Assembly (NCBI GenBank): GCA_905215145.1
Contig: CAJMOW010000001.1
Span: 1-64,000 of the forward strand
Source: an uncultured bacterium
GTDB lineage: Bacteria > Bacillota_I > Bacilli_A > RF39 > UBA660
Length of the DNA stretch: 64,000 bases
Direction: 5' to 3'
A model generated the notes under the pieces. It searched no databases and had not been told where the DNA came from. It saw nothing but the letters and a program-made list of their open reading frames with translations. Position numbers and translations under genes: made by a program. Position 1 is the stretch's first letter, and each line of letters starts with the position of its first letter. Of this stretch, positions 55,227-64,000 are shown in pieces.

Positions 55227-58200
55227 TTATTCTAACTGATCACCAATATATTTTAAACTATTTAATGCTCCAAATGAATTAACACCAGCATCAAATAAGT
55301 TAACATCTCCTGTAATTATTCCAGAAGTTTGTTTGTATAAGTTCACAACTATACTATGCATAGGTGGATTTAGATCTCCAAACATTGAAGATATAATACC
55401 AGTAAATGGCCCATCAGAAAAAGATGTATATAACGAAGTACCTACTAAATGACCTACAGGTCCAAGATCTTCTTCTCCAGATAAAAATAGAGCTTTAACA
55501 ATTCACATAAGTATAGACATTCAAATCATATCATGTAAGAATAAATAGAAATTAGCTCTTTTAGTTGGATTTTTTCATAGTTCTTTAAAACCATTAAAAT
55601 CTAACTTGTATAGTGTTTTTCCAAAACTAACTATTGAATATGCAATTCCCTCCATAAATCTACCTTGCCATTCAATATAAGGTTCCCAAACGTCATCAGG
55701 TTTTAATTCTGTTTCAAGACCGATCCTAACAGATGGAATTCCTTTTTCATCAAATGTAAATATACGAACATATCTTACTCCATTTTCATCAAATTTTTCA
55801 GTATATTGTCCTTGATTATAAGTATCTGGCTTTAATATCCACTGTTCAAACTTAGCTGATAAGAATGTTCTGAATTGTAGAATCATAGCGCCTAGAAACA
55901 TTTGTTTCATAAGCATTTGCGTACTTTTATCATAGTGGCCAAAGCATAATTCTGTAAACGATTTAATACTAGTTCCCTCTTGAATAGTATAAGCCCGTGG
56001 TAAATCATCTCCATCTTGGATATTTCATCCTTCTCTATTAAACTGTTCTCTCATAGCAGTATATAAAGCATGTTGCTTTTTATACTCTAAAGAATTCTTA
56101 TCAGCTTTAGAATCAGACAATAAATTAAATCTTTTATCCTTTTTGAAATCATAGACAAGTTGGTCATTAACAATACTATAAGCTTCATAACATCCATCAT
56201 GTAACATCTTAGCAATTAATAATCCCATTCTATGATACGAATCAGGAACTCTATTAAAGAAGTATAACGCATCAGAATCTAAATTTTTAACACCCGTTTT
56301 AGATGAACTTAGTCTCTCTTGAACTTGATGGGGATCAGCGTTAGCCATTCCATAATCCACATTTAAGGCATCAATTAATGTTAAAGTATTAACATCTTTA
56401 ACACTTTGTTTAAATATAATAGCTCATGCTTTAGCAACATCCTTTTTAGTAAACTGATCTTTTCCATAAGCTTCTGCCATAGTTCTACTTAGATGTATTC
56501 ACATTCCCTGCATCATCTCTCGAATACCTGATCTAAGATTTAAGCCAAGAGCGGTAGCTGTTGTTATTGATTTAACTACAGATAACATCTTATATGCACC
56601 TTGCAACTCTTTAGCCATAATAGGCTTACTATAAACGTTGGCATCAATAAATTTATCTATATATTCTAAAACATGATCAGTAACTACTCCAAACATCCCA
56701 GTCTGATATTGTAAGGCAATCTTAATACCTTGAAGTCTGGGAAGATATTCATTCATTACTTCTTCCATTGTGTATGTATGGATGACATTTAATAGTAAAT
56801 CTTCAAGTTGAGTTTCTAGACCATCTATACCATAATTTTCAATTAAATCAGATCTACTAAGTCCATTTAATCTATACTTATTGTATACCTTTGGCTCCCC
56901 TTTTGATTCTCTAAACTGTTGCTCTTGCTCAGGAAGAAGTTTCAGAAAGTTTAAAGCTTCATTATATTTAGATGTAAAGGCTTGTTTATATCCTTTATTG
57001 TGGATTTGAGTAGATGTACTTCCCATAGAAACAGGAACTTCATAGTAAGACCCGTCTTCAATAGCTTTGGCTATTTTACTTTGATTACCATCAAATCTAA
57101 AATCGTTTACTATCTCTAGAAACATCTTAATAAAGTCAGATTCTTCTTTAGCCAAACTACTATCTGAAGGGTTTTTTAGTCTAAATGATTTATCTATATT
57201 ACCATTTGCATCCTTAACAAATAAGTTATCAAAAAACTTAACCTCACCTCCAATAAGTCTATTTCTGTGATTATACTCATAGAAAGCTTTAACTACTTTA
57301 CTAATTCTGGGTTTATATGATAATTCCTTTCTTCTAACATGTGCTTCTGCTACTGAAAATATTTTACTCAATGTTTGAATATTTTTAGAGGAAGAATTAC
57401 CTGCACTGTTTACATATGAACCAGTATACCATCCTTCTCTAGAAAAGTTTACTCACAATTTAGGATCTTGTTCAATATAAATAGAATATCCATTTAGCTT
57501 ATTTAATGCTCTACCTAATAACATATATGCTAACTGAATAGGATCATCAAAATTTCATTTACCCTCTCGTAAAGCTGTACGTAAACCATCTGCTGACTTT
57601 AACTTCCTTAATTGTTCCATTTTCTGTAAGATAAATGGAGCTCCATTTACAATATCATCAGGACTAAAATTAAATTCTCAATTACCCATGTGAGATAGTA
57701 ATTCTTCACCAGCAGTGTCTCTTATTATATTTACAGCAGCCTCTAATGTCGTTGCAAAATTTTGAGATGTAAGACTATTAGTAATACCGTGTATTCTACA
57801 TAATTCAGAAAAGTTATCTAGAAGAGTTTCAGAATAAGTTTCTGTTCCTTTTTGCATTCAGATATTATGTGATTCTATTTTATTAACTTTATACCCTTTA
57901 AGTACCTCAGGCATATTGTTTAACAAGCACATAACTTTAATAAGGTCAATATTACCATTAGACGCTTGCATTACCACATGACTATCAATATCACTGTCCT
58001 TTTTAGTTGCTCCTTGAATAGATTTACCAAGACCTAAATTAACAACAGAATGAATATCATTATGAGTTACTGATATTATTTCCATTTTACCATCTTTAGT
58101 AAATACAAATATACCTGCAGCTACAAACTTAGGATTATTCTGGAAAGTTCATCCATAGTCAGTTTCACTCTTTTTTACTAAATATTTTCTAAATATCTTT

Positions 58201-59627
58201 TTACAATAATCAGACTTAAATTGGTTATCAGCAGCTAAGTCATCAATGGATCCATATCCTTCAATAATTTGTTGAATGGTATCTGCTAGGGTAGACATTT
58301 CAGAGTGAATATGCTTATTTTCTTCATTTACTAATTCTTGTACTTTTTCTCTGAGTTCCTCCTCTGTTTTAGCATATACTTTACGTTTCTTCTTATACTT
58401 ATTTCAAATTCAGTATTTTCCAAACTTTCGTTCTGGATCAGTATCATCAATATAATGCACAATTCTAGGATTATTAATATATTTATCCACAGTAACTGTA
58501 TTTCTCTGTACCTGAGTTTCTACTGCATAATTAGGAACAAATCTAGTCATTGGTTCCTGAATTGAGTTTATAAGATCAATATCATCAAGTAAAGTTTTTA
58601 CTGGAAGAATAGTATTTATAGTTTCTGTATATGGAGCATTGGGATTTACTTTTATTTTAGTAAAATCAATATAAGCATCATCTAGCTTATTGATAGTTCC
58701 GTCTTCATTATATTCTGGATCTATCTTAATGGGGACAATGTTTGTTTCTCCAACAGTAATGCCATATTGTGCTAGAATATTCTTATATATTCCTAACTGA
58801 TATCCCGCAGAACGTTTTTTAGTAGAGTGCCATGTAGTTGATCCTTGTATGTTCCTAGTATCCTCTCATATTCCCACTTCTTTTCTGGAAACTTTAAAAT
58901 CATAAATATGAGCGAATCCCCTCTGGTCAATAACTAACATATCAATTCTACCATTAATACTTTTAATCCCTTCTGATTGATATGCTTCATGAATTTTATC
59001 TGATATTATAGGAACTTCTGTTAAGATTTTAGCATTTTTACCATATTTAGATTTAATGTCTTCAATAAAAGATTTAAATTCTTCAGTTAAACGTAATACT
59101 TGTTCTTCACTCAAATTAATTGGTTTAAATGTAGTATTATTAATAATACTTTCAAATAAGGAATGTATTTCGGTACCATAATCAGTTAATTGAGCTCAAG
59201 ACTTTTGTAACTTTTCTAAATATGAATCAATTTGAGGTTTAGTCATTCCTTCTACACTTAATCTTTCTCTTTCTTTTTTTAAGAAATCATTTAAGTTAAA
59301 AGGAGGAACTAATTCCTTTTGCATATTAGAAGGGTCTCCATTAGATGTAATAAATCTAGTAGTACCTATTGAGTCAGGAATCTTAAGTATAGTTTCTGAA
59401 TCTCCATCATCATTTATAATTACAGATTCTATGGAAGCATTTTTAACTTTACTTGTAATAACATTTACCTTTTCTATGGTACTATCCATAGGATTAATTT
59501 GAAAAGTTAAATCTGATTCGTTTATTTGATAATCTGCTAATTTACTTGATAAGAAGTTGTCCAGCTCCATTTCGGAGCTGAACTTTATCTTCTTACCGTT
59601 TATTGTAGTTTCATATGTACATTCCAT
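55227..59627 (-). CDS. giant protein with PD-(D/E)XK-like segment, 1466 aa
   Basis: Continuous when TGA is Trp: ATG 59627 (MECTYETTINGKKIKFS) to TAA 55229-55227. Segment near residues 235-260, NGRIDMLVIDQRG and YDFKVSRK, has the D...DxK spacing of restriction-fold nucleases. Preceding helix EEFKSFIEDIKSKYG and following TWHSTKKRSAGYQLGIYKN fit. The remainder is long, helical and unrecognised, with a hydrophobic stretch near the C-terminus (MIWMSILMWIVKALFLSG). In crAss-like phages, giant proteins of this orientation belong to the virion or injected transcription set. More than ten TGA codons. The start overlaps the stop of the next minus-strand gene. Confidence 0.72.
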
Positions 59628-62600
59628 TATTTACAATCCTCTTTAATAATATTATCTTTGATGAGCTTATTTTTAAGCGTAGCTATCTTTTGAGATACCT
59701 TATAATTCTCTATTAATGTCTCTCCTAATGATGGTAGAATATCAGATTTTATAAATGATTTAAATTCTGGAGATACAAGATTCAGAGCATCTATTACAAC
59801 ATCATAATCTACTCCTCCTAATCCCTCATTATATGCCCGCTCAATTAAAGTTGCTAGAACCTCTTCATCAAAATCAGATCCTCTTTTATTTTGATATTCA
59901 GGCATCTCTCTCATATATTTCCAAGTACCTGTATTTCTAACTCTACTTAGTACTGAATAGTATTCATTAGGACTATTCACTTTAGCATCTGCTAAATATA
60001 AATGGCTAAATTCATGGACTACTGTATCATCTTCAGCTCTATCTACATTAATGTAAATTTCACCGTTCTTCACAAATCCCCTAGCATTCCTAGTAGTAGA
60101 ATCTTCATTAACTAAATCAGAGTCAGTAACTATATGAAGTCCCCTTAGGTTAGCTTCCTTAATTATTGTTATAAGTTTTGATTTAGTTGAGGGATTAGTT
60201 TGATAATAATAATTATTATCAGTATTATTTGTTTCTTTATTTAATATATCAGCTAATGCTCTAGCTTGACTTACTCTTGTTGTGGCGAACTTGTCAGTAA
60301 GAGTTTTGCTATAAGATTTTATCCTTAGCTCATCCATTAGCTCAGAATTCTGTCTTGCCCATTCTTGCCACAATGGTAGATAACCTACATAATAACTGAA
60401 ATCCTCCATATCTTCCTTAGTAAGTTCTGTAACTTTAGTATTATATAGCTTATTCCAAAAATCATTTGGAAATTTATGTTCCCAAGCTAGCCAAACAGGA
60501 AGTCCCTCAGGGTCTTTTTCATATAAATCAACAATAGAACCTCTAGCTGGAGCCTTGCCTTTACTACTTTTCTTAATAACTTTTTGATATACATCTTCAA
60601 TAGTCATTCCAGAAACATCAACACCATCTATAATAGTACCTTCTTTAAAAGTAGCATTAAGAGCAGAGAATCTACTATCACCTTTAGTTGAAACTTCATA
60701 TGAATTATCCGATGTTCTTGCTCAAGCAACTAATTGCTTCTCATTGGAATCTTGATTATCAGCTAATTCCTCATATTGAGCTTCCTCAATATCCTCTTCT
60801 AAAGGAGCTTCTTTAAATCCAATATCAGAATCTATATCATCTACAATAGGAGTTGATTCTACTAAATTAAACCTAATACTATTTTCTTCTGTTCTAAATT
60901 TATTAACTAAGTCTTCAATATTTTGACTATCAATTCAGCTATTAAAATCATAGATAAGTAAATCTTCATTACCAGATGATACTAAGTCTTCAAATATCCT
61001 AGTCATAGAATTAGGACCGAACTTATCTTGATTAACAATTAAGTTGTATAGATAAAACATATCCACTAAGTTCATATCAATACCACTTACTTTAATCTTA
61101 TTAAGGTTATTAAAAGCATATAATGCTTCTTCATATAAAGCTCTAGTCTTCTGAGTGTTATCAACTTGAACCATATTAAGTGGTAGCTTATAGAATGGAA
61201 CTCCTTGTCTTAGTCCAAAAGTTAATAGCTGAACAAACTTATTATCTTTCAACTTATCCTTTAATAAAGGAATAGCGTAGTTTTCAACATAACTTCTAAA
61301 CTTGTTAATATTATTTTCATTATCTAATCTTAACATATAAGGAGCTGGATTCTTAGGACTAGCAGGAACATTTATTTCAATTCCTTTACTAATAATCCAA
61401 GATCTAATAAGATACTTATCTATTTGGTCTTTTATAGCTCTAATTTCAAGTTTATTTAGTGGTTTGCTTACATCCATACGAATACCAGCAAAGTTTCGAC
61501 TAAGTTGATTTAGAATTATATCTTCCAATCTATTTCTAGATGATAAACTATTAAGAACACTCTTGTTAATTGCAAGAACATTAAACATTTCTCTAAAATG
61601 AGGAACTGTACTGATTACTTCCAAGATATTAAAATTAACCTTATTTTGTTCGTATTTTTCAATACTTTCCTGTTTATAGATTGGGTCAGTAATAAATCTA
61701 ACTAAGTCAAAAGATTGCCAGATATTAGCCATTTCTCTTCTAGACTTAAAGTAATCTTGTCTAGCCTTTATAGCTTCTTTAGGTTTACCTAATTTAGCTT
61801 CTAAATCTCCATGTCTAATATTACCATTTATATCTTCATATATTAAATTATATTTATTATAGAAATTATATAATGGAGACCCTTCTTCTAATTCTGGATA
61901 TATTTTCTGTAATCTTCTCTCCTCTTTTAATATTTCTTTCTTTTCAGGAGTTAGTCAGGTTTTTTCTAACTCTTTTTCAATTCTTAAGTACTCTTCTTGC
62001 TCTTCTAATATTTGTCTATTAAATCTACTTTCAATATATTTTTCAATAGATTTAACATAACTATATAAATCAGAAGTATTAGTAGGAAGACCTTGATTAA
62101 TTTTAAGTATCTTTCCTAAGATACGTACTTCATCCGCAGATATAACTTTATCCAGCAATTGTAGATATTTCTCTTTTTTCTTTCCTTCAGAGGTATATGC
62201 TTTATCAGCAACATAACGAACTTTATCATAGTTCTGTTCATCACTAAACATACTAGTGGTAAAATCGTTTACTAGTTCGGTTATATCATCATCAAGCATT
62301 AGATTACCCACCTCATTTAATGATTCACCTAACATAAGAGAAATAGTGTAAATATCTACCCAATTTGCATCTGCATTAATCTTTTTAAGAACTAATTCTT
62401 TAGCATTCAATTTTGTTACGAACTTATCGTTCCCATAAGTTCTCTCATAGTTTCCCATGAGTTCAGACTATATCTTATCCTATATAGGATCTCCGCACTT
62501 CGAACTTACTTAAGTTCTACTCTACTCTGTCATTTCTGCATTTCGATAGTCGTTGAACTTTCTTCCTATTTAGGAAGCTTAGTAACGGATTGCCCAATAT

Positions 62601-63368
62601 TTAAACTTATTACTATCTCTAAGTGGTTAGCTTAGCCACTACTATATTACTACAATAGCTTAGTATTTAAATCTCTAAGGGTGTTCCCGTTTTCACGGAG
62701 TTGACAGACAATGTAACTCACTGATAATCAGTAAGTTAGATACTATCTGTAGCTGCATTAAGCAGCTCTCCAAGTACCATAGATTGATCATCCAAAGCAT
62801 CTTCATAACTTATTACCTGTGCTAGAGTTTGTCTAATATCTTCAGGAGTATTTTCAGGTAAACTTTCAAACACTTCCATATTAACGTTAGCCAATGTTAT
62901 TAGTCTATCATTATGAATAAATGTATATCTTTTTAACATTTCTCTAGCTGTATCAAAGTTACCAGTTTGAATTGCTTCATTAATCTCTCTAAACCTAGTA
63001 TTATATACGTTGCTTAAAGCAAAGAAACTTTTTAATGCTGTAGCAACATTACCAATAACTGCCTTACCAACCATATTTTGAATCTGCATTAAGTACTTAC
63101 TTGCTGGATTATAAGGACTCATATATTTAGCAGATTCTCCCAATACAGACTTACTTGCAAGTTCTTGCATATGAGATGTTGTAATAGGCATTGTAAGGTT
63201 AATTTGATTTTTAGGACTCAGTATTACATCAAATATGCCATTTACAATTGTATTTCTTAGAGCATCCTGTTTTAAAAATGGAGACATTTTTGGATCTTCT
63301 GCATTTGTAAGTAATTCTCCATTATTAGAAATAGAATAGCCAAGTATGTAGACCTTATCTATATCGTA
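59627..63368 (-). CDS. giant protein with HExxH motif, partial, split by introns 11 and 12
   Basis: Exons in the window are 63368-62742 and 62455-59627 (minus strand), about 1151 codons; the 5' exon(s) lie beyond the window. The join at intron 11 reads LNAATDS|GNYERTYG. Near 60010 the protein has DDTVVHEFSHLYLADAKVN, a zinc-peptidase HExxH motif, preceded by GFVKNGEIYINVDRAE, as in phage polyvalent proteins. ASKYLMQIQNMVGKAVIGNV in the upstream exon is a helical segment. TGA codons occur at KTWLT, DFNSWIDSQ and VAWARTS. Ends TAA, overlapping the next ATG. Likely injected with DNA or part of the capsid contents, by analogy with other crAss-like giants. Confidence 0.68.
62456..62741 (-). ncRNA. 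group I intron 11 in the minus-strand giant gene, no gene inside
   Basis: 286 nt on the minus strand. The core reads AAGTTCAACGACTATCG and AGATATAGTCTGAAC, as in introns 9 and 10. 5' junction after GATAGT, 3' junction after CATG. Alternative nearby junctions would break the frame. Confidence 0.75.
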
Positions 63369-64000
63369 CATTTGTATTAACTTATATTTTCATATAAGAT
63401 TAGACTATATCTTCATCTTTCGATGTTTCTTATTTCGCTTTCGCTACAAGAACTATATCGGTTTAGTTCTTTGTGATAAATTGTATTGTATTTTGTGTAT
63501 CATAGATGGAACTTGTTGTACATAAGGCTTAACAATATTTATAAATTTTATACCTTCTTTTGTTCCACAACATAAAGAGTATGTACCTTTTCCTTCAGAA
63601 ATTTTATAAAAAGAAATATTTCAAACTTCCTTAAAGTAATCAATTATTACTTGTAGTTCTTTTTCTGGCAAACATATTGCAATTCTTATATAAAAGCCAT
63701 GGATTTTATTTTTTGATTTCCGTATATTAATACATCCATCATCCATATATCAAATTGCAATTTCTTGTGCAGATAATCGGTTCAAAAGTTTTCTATTTCC
63801 TAATATTTTTTTAGGTCTATAAAATACTCTTCTTAAAACCTTAATAAATGGAATTATTGATAATTGCGTATATAATACTTTTTTACCAGAGTTATATCCA
63901 CAAGTAGATATATATTCTTTTACACCATTAGTTCTTATTCCATTATTACCTAAGAGTTTTATTTTTCATTCTAGATAATCTCTTTGTTGTTCACAATGAG
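63369..64000 (-). mobile_element. group I intron 12 (3' part only), with LAGLIDADG gene
   Basis: The minus strand before the exon at 63368 contains GAAGATATAGTCTAATC (P7 side) and an endonuclease gene running off the window. The 3' junction is placed after AAATG, before TACGATATAG; a few bases of uncertainty remain. The 5' splice site lies outside. Confidence 0.7.
63453..64000 (-). CDS. LAGLIDADG homing endonuclease, C-terminal part
   Basis: 182 codons in the window, ending TAG 63455-63453. AQEIAIWYMDDGCINIRKSK is the LAGLIDADG-type active helix, followed by GFYIRIAICLPEKELQVIID and a C-terminal VQQVPSMIHKIQYNL. Two TGA codons are read as Trp, one inside the catalytic helix (IWYMDDG). The N-terminus lies beyond position 64000. 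Confidence 0.75.

Noticed and set aside
62736..63371. Independent minus-strand gene starting MYDIDKVYILG
   Set aside because: The ATG overlaps the 3' end of an intron and the frame is an internal exon of the giant gene; the apparent stop is inside intron 11.
1..64000. TAG reassigned to Gln, as in other crAss-like phages
   Set aside because: TAG ends several genes at sensible places and overlaps (613, 6260, 7005, 10199, 31287), and no conserved frame needs TAG read-through.
1..64000. CRISPR arrays, insertion sequences, integrase or attachment sites
   Set aside because: I saw no spaced direct repeats, transposase motifs or integrase genes in the window.

Overview
The window looks like part of a large, AT-rich tailed-phage genome that infects Bacteroidales, most likely a crAss-like phage. 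The evidence is: a family A DNA polymerase beside a DnaB-like helicase, TOPRIM primase, Sak4-like recombinase, SSB-like protein, class II ribonucleotide reductase, ThyX and dUTPase; many short overlapping hypothetical genes; promoters with a TTTG...TAnnTTTG layout as in Bacteroidales; and a replication/metabolism block on the plus strand facing very large minus-strand proteins. The family placement is inference. UGA is read as tryptophan: TAA and TAG end genes, while TGA sits in frame at conserved Trp positions in dozens of genes. The window carries its own candidate decoder, a tRNA-Trp with anticodon UCA.

Layout. 0.1-4.6 kb: small genes, a split tRNA-Arg(UCU), a cREC-like receiver domain and an HD-domain protein. 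4.6-12.7 kb: an IMPDH/GMP-reductase homologue followed by a tightly overlapping cluster of ATP-grasp ligase, class I glutaminase, two amidoligases and a class II glutamine amidotransferase, resembling the phiEco32 peptide-ligation operon. 12.7-13.5 kb: promoter, split tRNA-Trp(UCA), terminator. 13.5-20.9 kb: membrane/coiled-coil protein, PD-(D/E)XK nuclease, RNase HI, ferritin, metallophosphoesterase. 20.9-31.8 kb: SF2 helicase, DnaB-like ATPase, Sak4-like ATPase, SSB-like protein, primase, nucleases. 31.9-42.9 kb: ribonucleotide reductase, dUTPase, Dda-like helicase, then a damaged RNA-repair pair (RNA ligase and polynucleotide kinase). 42.9-55.2 kb: DNA polymerase, two ThyX homologues, GP88-like protein, a metallopeptidase-VWA/MoxR pair, a dNMP kinase and a translation initiation factor IF-3. 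A strong hairpin terminator at 55.2 kb separates this block from two giant minus-strand genes (55.2-64.0 kb).

The most striking feature is the density of group I introns. I place twelve. Each removes an in-frame interruption and restores a conserved motif: two tRNA anticodon loops, the amidoligase HIHIG motif, ferritin EQVEEE, two Walker A motifs, the ribonucleotide reductase NPCGEQP and PTGS motifs, polymerase motif B, and the minus-strand giant gene. Two ribonucleotide reductase introns are separated by an exon of only five nucleotides. Most introns carry homing endonuclease genes (LAGLIDADG, HNH/AP2, PD-(D/E)XK), some intact and some decaying, and several of these have their own promoter with a constant 20-nt spacer. 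The suppressor tRNA is itself split, so use of the altered code should depend on RNA splicing.

Splice sites, the code and the mature tRNA structures are read from sequence only. No search, folding program or RNA data were available.
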